From Empedobacter sedimenti (GTDB lineage: Bacteria > Bacteroidota > Bacteroidia > Flavobacteriales > Weeksellaceae): DNA of 64,000 nt. Under the pieces are notes generated by a model that saw nothing but the letters and a program-made list of their open reading frames with translations, was not told the origin of the DNA and did no database searches. Location: NCBI RefSeq assembly GCF_030005555.1, contig NZ_JASCQG010000004.1, positions 176,815 to 240,814 on the forward strand, in the 5' to 3' direction. Numbering within the stretch: the stretch's first letter is position 1; every line of letters starts with the position of its first letter. The translations under genes and the position numbers were made by a program. Positions 1 to 8,048 of the stretch are shown here, piece after piece.

Positions 1-84
1 AACGGAATTTCTTCTTTGAATGATTTTAAGCAAAATTGGTTGTTACCAATCGAAGAAAGTTGGGCGAAAACTTTGTTAAATTAA
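1..84 (+). CDS. C-terminal fragment of an unidentified protein
   Basis: Frame 1 is open from the window edge for 27 codons and ends in TAA; the last residues read SWAKTLLN. The start lies outside the window. A good terminator hairpin follows within 30 bases, which supports a real gene end. The fragment is too short for me to assign a family. Codon use (AT-rich third positions) matches the neighbouring genes. Confidence 0.6.
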   Translation, partial: NGISSLNDFKQNWLLPIEESWAKTLLN

Positions 85-110
85 GTTTTTGTAATCCACA
101 AAATAGCATT

Positions 111-140
111 GCCGAGTTTAGAAATAAGCTCGGCTTTATT
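111..140 (+). terminator. Rho-independent terminator after the partial gene
   Basis: Inverted repeat gccgagttta / taagctcggc with a 4-base loop (one G-T wobble), followed by a T-rich run. It separates the upstream partial gene from the LemA gene. Confidence 0.75.
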
Positions 141-199
141 TTTGATATAATATTGTTGAAAAAACACTATTTTTACGTAATAATAAATTAAAAAAAACT

Positions 200-808
200 A
201 TGAAAAACAAAGGATGTCTTATTGGTGGAGTGATTCTTTTATTACTTGCTGGAATTGTTTTCTGGGGTATCGGAAAATCAAACACAATGAAAACTACAGA
301 TCAAGAAGTTCAAAAACAATGGTCGAATGTAGAAAATACTTATCAAAAACGATCAGATTTAGTTAATCAATTAGTTGGAACTGTAAAAGGAGCTGCTAAT
401 TACGAAAAAGAAACATTAACAGCAGTAATAGATGCTCGTGCAAAAGCGACTTCTAATCAAATTAAAATTGATGATCCTAGTCAATTAACACAAGAAAATA
501 TCGCTAAATTTCAAGCTGCACAAGATCAATTAGGTTCTACTTTGAGTCGTTTATTAGTTTCTGTAGAAAAATACCCAGAATTAAAAGCAACTGCTAACTT
601 CTCAAGTTTACAAGCATCTATCGAAAGTATGGAACAAGAAGTATTATTCGAAAGAAAAAAATACAATGATGCAGCAGAAAAATTTAATAAAATGGTTGTG
701 ACTTTCCCTAATAGTTTGATTGCAGGTTTTACAGGAATTACACAAAAAGGATATTTCAAAGCTACAGCAGGAACAGAAAATGCACCAACTGTAGATTTTT
801 CTAAATAA
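200..808 (+). CDS. LemA family membrane protein
   Basis: A 202-residue protein with one N-terminal membrane helix (about residues 6-25) followed by a long helical region typical of LemA proteins: a stretch around WSNVENTYQKRSDLV, then the conserved end with FPNSLIAGF and a short tail. The family has no settled biochemical role; its members sit in the inner membrane with a mostly helical extracytoplasmic or cytoplasmic bundle. The length is normal for the family. It is followed after 14 bases by two TPM-domain genes, the usual LemA-TPM-TPM arrangement in Bacteroidetes, which suggests a shared envelope function. The start is the only ATG in frame ahead of the membrane helix. Confidence 0.9.
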   Translation: MKNKGCLIGGVILLLLAGIVFWGIGKSNTMKTTDQEVQKQWSNVENTYQKRSDLVNQLVGTVKGAANYEKETLTAVIDARAKATSNQIKIDDPSQLTQENIAKFQAAQDQLGSTLSRLLVSVEKYPELKATANFSSLQASIESMEQEVLFERKKYNDAAEKFNKMVVTFPNSLIAGFTGITQKGYFKATAGTENAPTVDFSK

Positions 809-822
809 TAAACATCTTTCTT

Positions 823-1263
823 ATGGGAAAAAAGAAACATAAATTTCTTTCTTCAAAAGATGAAAAAAAAATAATCGAAGCTATTCAGAAAGCAGAGAAA
901 AATACAAGTGGAGAGATTCGAATTCATATTGAGTTCGAATCTTCTTCTAATCATTTTGACAAAGCTTTAGAAGTTTTCGAGCAATTAGAAATGCACAAAA
1001 CCAAAGACAGAAATGGTGTGTTGTTTCATGTTTCGCCAACCGATCACAATTTTACGATTATTGGCGATGAAGGGATTGACAATGCAACGCCTGATGATTT
1101 TTGGGACGATATAAAAGAAGATGTTGTCAAGCATTTCAAAAAAGAACATTATGTAAAAGGGCTTTGTAAGGGAATCAAGAAAACAGGCAAAGCACTTAAG
1201 AAATATTTTCCTTATCAAAAGGATGATACAAACGAATTACCAGATGAAATTAGCTACAGTTAA
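823..1263 (+). CDS. TPM domain protein (cytoplasmic type)
   Basis: A 146-residue protein made up almost wholly of a TPM (TPM_phosphatase-type) domain: the segment EKNTSGEIRIHIEFES begins the fold and a conserved NGVLFHVSP / FTIIGDEGID core follows. It has no signal peptide, unlike the next gene. The C-terminal part is lysine-rich. It lies between the LemA gene and a second, exported TPM protein, and the three are probably cotranscribed. TPM domains are linked to photosystem II repair in plants and have been reported to have phosphatase activity there; the bacterial role is unclear. Confidence 0.85.
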   Translation: MGKKKHKFLSSKDEKKIIEAIQKAEKNTSGEIRIHIEFESSSNHFDKALEVFEQLEMHKTKDRNGVLFHVSPTDHNFTIIGDEGIDNATPDDFWDDIKEDVVKHFKKEHYVKGLCKGIKKTGKALKKYFPYQKDDTNELPDEISYS

Positions 1264-2059
1264 ATATTTTTTTCTAACTTTTTTTCTTTCCATTTTAACC
1301 GTTTTTGGGCAAACGCCTGAAGAATTGGTTAATATGAAAAATCCTCCAAAAAAGCTTGTGCAAGATTACGCGAATGTTTTCGACGCAATGAAATTGGATG
1401 AATTAGAACGAAAATTAGTAGCCTATGATGATTCAACTTCTACTCAAATTTTGGTGTTAACAGTAGAATCTTTGGATGGTTATCCGTTAGAAACTTTTGC
1501 AAATGATATTGGTCAAAATTGGGGCGTTGGTACACAAGGAAAAGATAATGGAATTGTAATAGTTTTGAGTGAACAAGATCGTAAGATTACAATAAGAACA
1601 GGATATTCGGCTCAGATTTATCTACCTCCAAGTGTCAACAAATCGATTATTGACAATGTTATTATTCCGTATTTCAAACAAGGCGATTACGCTGGCGGAA
1701 TAAATGCTGGAGTGAATTCTATTTTTCAAGCTTTTGCAGGAAAGTATAAGCAAGACAAACCAAAATCGCAAGAACCAGAAATGGATTGGTTTGCATTGAT
1801 TTTTGCCATAGGATTCTTCATTTTTATCTTCATTATTATTTCGAAAGGTAGAGGTGGTAATAATGGTGGAAACGGAGGTAGACGAAGAAGTTTGTTAGAC
1901 GATATTATCATCATGAATACAGGAAGTTCTGTTTTCGGTGGCGGAGGTTTCGGCTCAGGAGGAAGTTCTTGGGGAGGAGGATCATCTGGCGGCGGCGGCG
2001 GCTTTGGTGGCTTCGGAGGCGGAAGCTTCGGAGGCGGTGGTGCTTCTGGTAGTTGGTAG
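1244..2059 (+). CDS. Exported TPM domain protein with Gly/Ser-rich tail
   Basis: Starting at ATG 1244 the protein has 271 residues and a clean signal sequence ending near FGQTP; an upstream ATG at 1223 would only add seven polar residues ahead of the signal. The gene overlaps the end of the previous one by 20 bases. Domains in order: signal peptide, TPM domain (with GNDIGQNWGVG-like and KDNGIVIVLS segments), a membrane helix near residue 185 (FALIFAIGFFIFIFIII), and a glycine/serine-rich tail of about 50 residues ending in SGSW. The same layout is seen in many bacterial TPM proteins. It is likely an envelope partner of the LemA protein. Confidence 0.87.
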   Translation: MKLATVKYFFLTFFLSILTVFGQTPEELVNMKNPPKKLVQDYANVFDAMKLDELERKLVAYDDSTSTQILVLTVESLDGYPLETFANDIGQNWGVGTQGKDNGIVIVLSEQDRKITIRTGYSAQIYLPPSVNKSIIDNVIIPYFKQGDYAGGINAGVNSIFQAFAGKYKQDKPKSQEPEMDWFALIFAIGFFIFIFIIISKGRGGNNGGNGGRRRSLLDDIIIMNTGSSVFGGGGFGSGGSSWGGGSSGGGGGFGGFGGGSFGGGGASGSW

Positions 2060-2076
2060 AAATACTATTTTGATTA

Positions 2077-2409
2077 ATGAATTTTAAAATTGTCACAAAT
2101 ATTGAAACTGATATTTTTTATTTAATTATTAATGAATTAGTAAAAGATAAATGGAAAATTATTTGTGAATATGATGATGAAATTTTTGATAAATCAATTG
2201 ATTTCGACTTTTACAAATTAGCTAAAAATGAAAAAATAATTTTATTTGCTTGGGATAACTGGTTTGAAGGAGAGATAAAAGCTGAAATTGAAATTCTAAA
2301 AGAATTAGCTGTTCAATATAAGTTTGATGTAAACTTTAATGAACCAAATTTTCTTCAAGATGAATATATTATAGAAAGAATGAAAAATCTTTTAAAATTT
2401 TACGAATAA
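2077..2409 (+). CDS. Hypothetical protein, 110 residues
   Basis: An intact ORF with its own terminator directly downstream. The product is acidic, rich in Lys, Asn, Ile and Glu, has no signal peptide or membrane helix, and I do not recognise a family. It follows the TPM gene by 17 bases and could be read from the same transcript, but its even lower GC content differs from the TPM gene. It resembles in style the small AT-rich orphan proteins often found as cargo between conserved blocks. Confidence 0.65.
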   Translation: MNFKIVTNIETDIFYLIINELVKDKWKIICEYDDEIFDKSIDFDFYKLAKNEKIILFAWDNWFEGEIKAEIEILKELAVQYKFDVNFNEPNFLQDEYIIERMKNLLKFYE

Positions 2410-2413
2410 AACC

Positions 2414-2446
2414 AAAAATCCGAACGAAACCGTTCGGATTTTTTTA
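2414..2446 (+). terminator. Rho-independent terminator
   Basis: Perfect 9-bp stem atccgaacg / cgttcggat with a 4-base loop, followed by seven T. It closes the LemA-TPM-orphan block. Confidence 0.9.
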
Positions 2447-2488
2447 TGACTGAACATTATTCGTTAAATTCGTTTTCTAAATCAGTTT

Positions 2489-3856
2489 ATGGAACTTCTA
2501 AATCATATTTATATCAATCAACGCAGTAATACAAACGATACGTCGGATGCTAGATCAGAATATCAGCGCGATTATGATCGTATTATTTTTTCGTCTGCCT
2601 TTCGTCGTTTGCAGAACAAAACGCAAGTTTTTCCTTTGCCAGGAAGTGTATTTGTCCACAATCGATTGACGCATTCGTTGGAAGTTTCGTCTGTTGGACG
2701 CTCGATGGGAAATTTGGTTGGAACATTTATTTCCGAGAATTATAAATTGACAAAAGAATCACAAGAGTTTTATAACTATAGTATTCATGATGTGATTTCA
2801 GCAGCATGTTTGTGCCACGATATCGGAAATCCAGCTTTTGGACATTCGGGCGAAGATGCGATTGCATCTTATTTTGATCGTCACGAAACAGATTTGAAAC
2901 AATATTTTACTGAAGCCGAATGGGCTGATTTAATCAATTTTGAAGGAAATGCGAATGCAATCCGAATTTTAACGCAACAACAAAACGGAAAATCGGAAGG
3001 AGGTTTACGTTTGACATATTCTACGTTGGCTGCGATTGCAAAGTATCCGTGCGAATCGGTTGCGAAAGATAAAAGTCAATTGCATCGAAAGAAGTTTGGA
3101 TTTTTTCAGGCACAAAAAGATGCATTCCGAACAATTGCTGAAAAAACGAATATGATTTTGGAACAAGATTCACCAATTATTTACAAACGACATCCGTTTG
3201 TGTGGTTGGTAGAAGCGGCGGATGATATTTGTTATTCGATTATCGATGTCGAAGATTCGCAACGTTTAGGAATTATTGATCATGATAAATGCCGAAAATT
3301 ATTCTTGAATTTAGTAGAATCTTTAGATCCATCTCAGATTGATAAAACAAAAAATACGTTGAAATCAATTTCAGATAAGAATGATAGAATTGCGTATTTA
3401 CGTGCCAAATCAATTAATTTATTGACTCAAAAATCGGTTGAAGTTTACCAAAATAATTTTGATCAAATTGTAAAAGGAGAATTTAAAACGGCGTTATTAG
3501 ATGTCATCAAAAACGAAACAGAACAAGTAACAAAAAGAGTTTTAGATGAAATTCAGCGTTTCTCGATTGAGAATATTTACAATCATCGTTCTGTTCTCGA
3601 AATTGAAAATGCAGGTTATAATGTAATGTCTGAATTACTTTCGCAATTTATTCCACCAATTTTGAAAGATGAAAGAGAACGTAAAACCTTTGAGAAAAAA
3701 GCGTTACGTTTGGTTCCATCTCAATTTTTATACGAGAAAGGAACAAAGTATCAAAAAGTTATGGGAATCTTGGATTATGTTTCGGGAATGACGGATAATT
3801 ACGCAACCGAATTGTATCGCCGTATCAAAGGAATCGAAATTGGAATGACGATCTAA
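2489..3856 (+). CDS. dgt: Deoxyguanosinetriphosphate triphosphohydrolase (dGTPase)
   Basis: A 455-residue HD-domain phosphohydrolase of the dGTPase family, which splits dNTPs (classically dGTP) into the nucleoside and triphosphate and so affects nucleotide pools. Visible metal-ligand motifs: RLTHSLEV (His62) and CLCHDIGNPAFGHSGE (His110, Asp111), plus the later VEAADDICYSI segment that supplies the final HD-fold Asp. The N-terminal YQRDYDRIIFSSAFRRLQNKT stretch, cut here to YQRDYDRIIFSSAFRR, is typical of the family. The start ATG at 2489 gives a normal length. It stands alone, and the 270 bases after it hold short repeats but no gene. Confidence 0.95.
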   Translation: MELLNHIYINQRSNTNDTSDARSEYQRDYDRIIFSSAFRRLQNKTQVFPLPGSVFVHNRLTHSLEVSSVGRSMGNLVGTFISENYKLTKESQEFYNYSIHDVISAACLCHDIGNPAFGHSGEDAIASYFDRHETDLKQYFTEAEWADLINFEGNANAIRILTQQQNGKSEGGLRLTYSTLAAIAKYPCESVAKDKSQLHRKKFGFFQAQKDAFRTIAEKTNMILEQDSPIIYKRHPFVWLVEAADDICYSIIDVEDSQRLGIIDHDKCRKLFLNLVESLDPSQIDKTKNTLKSISDKNDRIAYLRAKSINLLTQKSVEVYQNNFDQIVKGEFKTALLDVIKNETEQVTKRVLDEIQRFSIENIYNHRSVLEIENAGYNVMSELLSQFIPPILKDERERKTFEKKALRLVPSQFLYEKGTKYQKVMGILDYVSGMTDNYATELYRRIKGIEIGMTI

Positions 3857-3895
3857 GTACGAAATTAGAGGTTAGAAATACGAAGCTCGAATTTA

Positions 3896-3922
3896 GTCAT
3901 GCTGAACTCGTTTTAACATCTC
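3896..3922 (+). repeat. GTCAT-type short intergenic repeat, degenerate copy
   Basis: Reads gtcatgctgaactcgtttt and continues with aacatctca. This closely matches the core of the copies at 3974-4042 and, on the other strand, at 21585-21614. It lies between the dgt and GNAT genes. Confidence 0.5.
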
Positions 3923-3973
3923 ACCAAAAGTATTAAACAGACAAATTATTTCAAAAATAAGGTTAGATAAATT

Positions 3974-4042
3974 GTCATTCCGACGAATGGAGGAATCTAT
4001 AGATTCTTCATTTTATTTCGCTGAAGCTACATTCAGAATGAC
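3974..4042. repeat. GTCATTC/GAATGAC-bounded palindromic element
   Basis: A 69-base element bounded by gtcattc and its inverse gaatgac, with an inner palindrome gaatctatagattc. It is non-coding. The rest of the dgt-GNAT spacer holds a 12-base direct repeat (taactaaataac at 4069 and 4105) and nothing else that I can support. Confidence 0.55.
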
Positions 4043-4127
4043 AAAAAGTAATGAATTTTATGATTTGTTAACTAAATAACTAATTTCGATTTTCGTAAAA
4101 CGAATAACTAAATAACATCACACAATA

Positions 4128-4580
4128 ATGAAAAATGTAACAATACGAGAAGCAAGAAAAGAAGATTGCCCTCGAATTTTGGAATTGATTAAAGAATTAG
4201 CTTTATACGAAAAAGCACCAGACGAAGTAACGGTAACCTTAGAAGAAATGGAAGAATGCGGTTTTGGAGAAAAACCAGTTTGGGGTTCTTTGGTAGCAGA
4301 AGTGGACGGAAATGTAGAAGGAATTGCGTTACATTACGATCGTTATTCAACTTGGAAAGGACGCAGATTATATTTGGAAGATTTAATCGTAACCGAAAAA
4401 ATGCGCGGTTCTGGAATTGGTAAATTATTATTGGATGAATTAATTATTTACGGAAAAGCAAATAATTATCACGGAATGGTTTGGCAAGTTTTGGATTGGA
4501 ATGAGCCTGCAATTAATTTCTACAAAAAATATAACGCCGATTTTGATCCAGAATGGATTAATGTTTCGGTGAATTTTTAA
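4128..4580 (+). CDS. GNAT family N-acetyltransferase
   Basis: A 150-residue protein covering a single GNAT fold. The acetyl-CoA-binding motif is seen as VTEKMRGSGIGKLLLDELI (R/Q-x-x-G-x-G/A form), preceded by the beta-strand YLEDLI and followed by WNEPAINFYKKY, the usual C-terminal strand-helix of the fold. The close spacing YLEDLIV to the acyl-CoA loop is like diamine or spermidine/thialysine acetyltransferases, but the substrate cannot be read from the sequence. The last 23 bases overlap, tail to tail, the gene on the opposite strand. Confidence 0.88.
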   Translation: MKNVTIREARKEDCPRILELIKELALYEKAPDEVTVTLEEMEECGFGEKPVWGSLVAEVDGNVEGIALHYDRYSTWKGRRLYLEDLIVTEKMRGSGIGKLLLDELIIYGKANNYHGMVWQVLDWNEPAINFYKKYNADFDPEWINVSVNF

Positions 4581-6021
4581 CAATGATTTGTTCAATATAA
4601 TCTGAAGGGGAAATTCCTTCAATTTGTTTGAAACTTTTCGTAAAAGAACTATGACTTTGAAATCCTGATTCTTCAGCCAAAATAGCAATTTTATATTGGC
4701 GATGCTTAGGGCTGTCATTGAGTTTCTTTTTTACAAGTTGAATACGCAATTCATTTATATACATATTGAAATTTTTATGTTTATATGTATTAATAATTTC
4801 GGATAAATATTGAGAATTAATATTGAACTCAGAAGCTAATGAAGCAAGAGAGAGGTTGGGATTGGTATATTTTGTACTTTTTTCAAATAACTCTAACTTT
4901 AATAAAGTGTCTTGAATGATAGTATCAGATATTTTTCTTTTTTCTTTGTGGGATAAAGTAATTGGATTATTTGTAATGTTTTTCTTTCTTTTTTTATAGA
5001 AATAGAAAAGTGTAACTAATCCAATTGCTAATATTCCAATGATAGAAATACTCCACCAAAATTGTTTTTTCAAATTTGATTGATATTCTTTTTCAATATT
5101 ATTTAGGACAAGATAAACACCTTTTTTCTCATTTTCGCTTAGCTGATTGAGTAATTTTCTCTCTTTTTGATAATAATAACCTGCCTTTTTGTGTTCCTTT
5201 TGATTAGAATAGATTAGACCTAGAATATGATAATTTTCAATTAATTCATTAATGAAATCATTTTCTTCTAAGACAGGAACAGATTGTTCAAAATAGTTTA
5301 AAGCAAGTTTATAATCATTGTTTTGATAGGCTAATATTCCTAAATTTCCTTTCAAAATTGCAAATATTATATCATCTTTAATGATTGATTGTAGATGAAG
5401 TCCTTTCTCGTATGTTTTTTGAGATAGATTAAATTCTTTCATCAAGAAATAATTGTATCCAAGATCATTGTATAGACGCAATTCTACATCAGGTTTTTTT
5501 ACTTTTATAGCTTCATCAATTGCTTTTACGTAATATTTATTTGCGTCGAGATATTTTTTTTGAAATGTGTAGGAATTTGCTTGTACATGATGAATTTTGA
5601 TTTGTAACTCCGATTGTATATCTTGATCTTTAACACGAATAATATTATTCTGTGCCTGTTCTAAAGCTTTATCACCTTGATCATACATGTTTAAAGCAAA
5701 ATAATTTTTTGCAGAAGCAATGTAAGTGTATATCAATGGCTCGGCAAACTTGTTTTTTTCTGCAATTTTAATTGCTCGATTGTTTAGTTCAATTACTTTT
5801 TCGACATTTCCTTCGTCCAAATAAACATTTGAAGTTAGGGTAAGTATTTTTATTTTGTATTCATCTTCTTCTAATTTCAAATATTCTTTTTCCCAAACAT
5901 TTAAGTAGCTTTTGTAATTTACATTGAATAGCTCTGTTAATTGTTTAGTAATAATAGAATCTTGTGCCAATCCCGATATGGAAATGGATAAAAAAAATAG
6001 GTAAGTTGTTAAGCGAATCAT
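4558..6021 (-). CDS. Membrane-spanning TPR sensor with C-terminal AraC-type DNA-binding domain
   Basis: A 487-residue protein with this layout: N-terminal signal sequence (LTTYLFFLSISISGLAQ), tetratricopeptide-like helical repeats over about residues 50-300 (e.g. LRLYNDLGYNYFLMKEF, LKGNLGILAYQNNDYKLA), one membrane helix near 320-342 (FWWSISIIGILAIGLVTLFY), a basic stop-transfer KKRKK, and an AraC-type double helix-turn-helix (SLASLASEFNINSQYLSEII ... GFQSHSSFTKSFKQ). The TPR part should face the periplasm and the HTH the cytoplasm, making it a one-component transmembrane regulator. It is transcribed away from three secreted-protein genes across a 224-base spacer, so it plausibly controls them; that link is inference from position. 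Confidence 0.88.
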   Translation of the reverse strand: MIRLTTYLFFLSISISGLAQDSIITKQLTELFNVNYKSYLNVWEKEYLKLEEDEYKIKILTLTSNVYLDEGNVEKVIELNNRAIKIAEKNKFAEPLIYTYIASAKNYFALNMYDQGDKALEQAQNNIIRVKDQDIQSELQIKIHHVQANSYTFQKKYLDANKYYVKAIDEAIKVKKPDVELRLYNDLGYNYFLMKEFNLSQKTYEKGLHLQSIIKDDIIFAILKGNLGILAYQNNDYKLALNYFEQSVPVLEENDFINELIENYHILGLIYSNQKEHKKAGYYYQKERKLLNQLSENEKKGVYLVLNNIEKEYQSNLKKQFWWSISIIGILAIGLVTLFYFYKKRKKNITNNPITLSHKEKRKISDTIIQDTLLKLELFEKSTKYTNPNLSLASLASEFNINSQYLSEIINTYKHKNFNMYINELRIQLVKKKLNDSPKHRQYKIAILAEESGFQSHSSFTKSFKQIEGISPSDYIEQIIVKNSPKH

Positions 6022-6077
6022 CTTATATTCAATACAATATATTTGTTAAAATTAAGTAGAAGATTTTATCTTTTAAT

Positions 6078-6116
6078 AGCAATTTAATAAAAATTTTGTT
6101 AATTGGTTAAATTGCT
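6078..6116. promoter_or_regulatory. Inverted repeat in the regulator/cassette spacer
   Basis: Perfect 10-base arms agcaatttaa and ttaaattgct separated by 19 bases, in the shared upstream region of the AraC-type regulator and the secreted cassette. There is no T-run, so a terminator is unlikely; an operator is possible. The AT-rich background raises the chance of coincidence. Confidence 0.35.
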
Positions 6117-6176
6117 TAAAATAATTATGTTACGTTTTATTATTTCAGTAATTTTTTTGTGATATTAATTGATTTG

Positions 6177-6194
6177 ACAAGAATGTTTTCTTGT
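6177..6194. promoter_or_regulatory. Candidate operator overlapping the -33 region
   Basis: Perfect 7-base arms acaagaa / ttcttgt around a 4-base centre. The right arm contains the TTG that would serve as the -33 box of the promoter ending at 6219. Binding here would block or position RNA polymerase. Confidence 0.4.
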
Positions 6195-6219
6195 TAAGTA
6201 ATTAATAATTATATATTTG
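6191..6219 (+). promoter_or_regulatory. Bacteroidetes-type promoter of the secreted cassette
   Basis: TTG at 6191-6193 and TATATTTG at 6212-6219 (TAnnTTTG consensus), 18 bases apart. The start codon at 6246 follows after a leader of about 20 bases. Confidence 0.6.
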
Positions 6220-6245
6220 CTGCTAATATTAAAATTTAACTTTAA

Positions 6246-7166
6246 ATGTTAAAAACCAGCCTAAGTTTAATATTAATTGTTTTACTTTCTAACCCTAATT
6301 ATGCTCAAACGACAGGTGTTGGTGTAGATACGCCGAACCCAGATAAAACAGCATTGTTAGAATTGAGTTCTAAACCAGTTAATTCATTAACAACAAAAGA
6401 AAGAGGATTTTTACCACCAAGAGTATCTTTGTCTAGCACAACAGATGTAACTACAATAGCTAATCCTGTCCCAGGTTTACTTGTGTTTAATTTAGCAAAT
6501 GCAGGTAAGTATCCAAATGAAGTTTCAGCCAACAGTTTTTATTATTGGAATGGTACTAATTGGGATAAGTTAGTATACAAATCTACGGTAGAAGAGGCGG
6601 TGAAACCAAGAATTTTTTACATTGAAGCTACAGATCGACAAAATTTTACTAGTTCAGATATGAATGCTGCTACTGGTACACCGAAAGATAATGTTGTTAC
6701 ATTTACTTCATCAACAGCCATGTTGAATACAATGAATATTATTTTGTTTAATAATACTACTTCGTATTTTACTGCAAATGTATCGGGTATTTATGAGTTT
6801 TCGGGATATGTAAATTATAATCCAATGGCGAATGTTCTATCTGAAGCAAATAATAAAAGAGCATTTCTTAATTTGAAGATACAATTATCTACAGATGGAG
6901 GTGCAAGTTGGAATAGTTCTATCGGAACAAGATCTAACTGGGGAAATGAAGGTGCAGCTACTTTAAAAACTGCTATATTATTGCCAACACCCATCAAGTT
7001 AAATAAAGGTGATATGGTTAGACTCGTTATAGCAAACCCATTTGGGGCTATTGCTAATAATGATCATTGTGGAGGTGGAAATTGTTATATCGGGAATGAT
7101 ATAGCGAACAATATTCCAACTTCAAAAGGTTTGAAAATTCAGTTGTTAGATTATAATATTCAGTAA
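6246..7166 (+). CDS. Secreted protein, cassette member 1 (C1q/TNF-like C-terminal half)
   Basis: A 306-residue protein with a signal peptide (cleavage near NYAQ). After it comes the module TGVGVDTPNPDKTALLEL ... RGFLPPRVSL ... FYYWNGTNWDKL, which is very common at the start of flavobacterial surface and phage-tail-like proteins. The C-terminal half (about 120-306) has the pattern VSGIYEFSGYVNY ... LKIQLSTDGGASW ... IKLNKGDMVRLVI, which resembles a C1q/TNF-type jelly roll; that fold call is by eye. It is the first of three tandem paralogues and lies next to a divergent membrane regulator. The function is unknown; adhesion or another surface role is likely. Confidence 0.8.
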   Translation: MLKTSLSLILIVLLSNPNYAQTTGVGVDTPNPDKTALLELSSKPVNSLTTKERGFLPPRVSLSSTTDVTTIANPVPGLLVFNLANAGKYPNEVSANSFYYWNGTNWDKLVYKSTVEEAVKPRIFYIEATDRQNFTSSDMNAATGTPKDNVVTFTSSTAMLNTMNIILFNNTTSYFTANVSGIYEFSGYVNYNPMANVLSEANNKRAFLNLKIQLSTDGGASWNSSIGTRSNWGNEGAATLKTAILLPTPIKLNKGDMVRLVIANPFGAIANNDHCGGGNCYIGNDIANNIPTSKGLKIQLLDYNIQ

Positions 7167-7174
7167 GTTGAGTT

Positions 7175-8023
7175 ATGAAAAAGTTTATATTATTTTTTAC
7201 CATTATATTTCAATTTAGCTTTTTATTAGGGCAGGTAGGTATAGGTACATCAACTCCTAATGCATCTTCAGTTTTAGATATAGATGTCTCAGGTATTAAT
7301 CCTAAAAAAGGTTTTTTACTTCCAAGATTACAATTACTAAATAATACAGATAATACTACAGTAGATAAACCAGCTGTAGGTCTATTAGTATATAATATAG
7401 CAGATAGCGGATCTGGAACAAATAAAGTTTTTGCTAATATGTACTATTTCTGGAATGGAACAGAATGGTTGAGTTTAACAGATATTGAAGAAGTAAAAAG
7501 GGAATTACTACCTCAAGTTTTTTTTATAGCCGAACCAAATAATGGTATTACTACACCTCAAAATACAATTATTGGAACGGATAATATAAATACTGCACCT
7601 GTTTTATTAAAATATACTTCATCTTCTATTATGTTGAATAGTGGAAACAACGTACAATTAATTGGTGATAATTCTTTTAAAATTAATAATACAGGGATTT
7701 ATGAAATTTCTGGTTTTATTAATTATAATCCATCTATATCATTAACTAATTCTACAAATCTTGAATTTACGCTTGAAGTTTCAACAGATAATGGTGCCAC
7801 TTGGATACAAGAAGCCAAAACGTATGGTGTTTGGGGATATGGAACAGGGCTAAATAATCGAAGTAATAATATTGCCCCAACTGTTGTTAGTTTACCAATG
7901 AATGCGTTGATTCGTTGTACAGTTTTTAAATCGGTAGGCGTTAATCACGGTAATACAAGCGCAATTAGCGCGCCAACAGGTTTGACTTATGGGAAGGTCT
8001 TTAAAATTCAAAAAATAGGATAA
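7175..8023 (+). CDS. Secreted protein, cassette member 2
   Basis: A 282-residue paralogue of the preceding gene, 8 bases downstream of it. It has a signal peptide (FQFSFLLGQ), the module VGIGTSTPNASSVLDI ... KKGFLLPRLQLL ... YYFWNGTEWLSL, and a C-terminal half with NTGIYEISGFINYNP, LEVSTDNGATW and ALIRCTVFKSVG, aligning with the jelly-roll-like part of member 1. Its stop codon lies inside the first unit of a 20-base tandem duplication that also carries the start of the next gene. No type IX sorting domain is visible at the C-terminus, so how it is anchored or released is unclear. Confidence 0.8.
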   Translation: MKKFILFFTIIFQFSFLLGQVGIGTSTPNASSVLDIDVSGINPKKGFLLPRLQLLNNTDNTTVDKPAVGLLVYNIADSGSGTNKVFANMYYFWNGTEWLSLTDIEEVKRELLPQVFFIAEPNNGITTPQNTIIGTDNINTAPVLLKYTSSSIMLNSGNNVQLIGDNSFKINNTGIYEISGFINYNPSISLTNSTNLEFTLEVSTDNGATWIQEAKTYGVWGYGTGLNNRSNNIAPTVVSLPMNALIRCTVFKSVGVNHGNTSAISAPTGLTYGKVFKIQKIG

Positions 8024-8048
8024 TTATGCAAAAAATAGGATAATTATG
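8009..8048 (+). repeat. 20-base perfect tandem duplication at a gene junction
   Basis: Two exact copies (8009-8028 and 8029-8048) of a 20-base unit beginning caaaaaatagga and ending taattatg. Each unit holds a TAA and an ATG, so the duplication inserts a second stop/start pair between cassette members 2 and 3. The first ATG can only make a five-residue peptide before the duplicated TAA. Confidence 0.95.

Noticed and set aside
1921..2055. Gly-rich coding repeat as a CRISPR or satellite-like array
   Set aside because: Short irregular ggcgga-type units that encode the usual Gly/Ser tail of TPM proteins; no spacers.
1726..2096. ORFs antisense to the Gly/Ser-rich tail of the TPM protein
   Set aside because: Arg/Leu/Pro-rich shadows of glycine codons; no signal or family.
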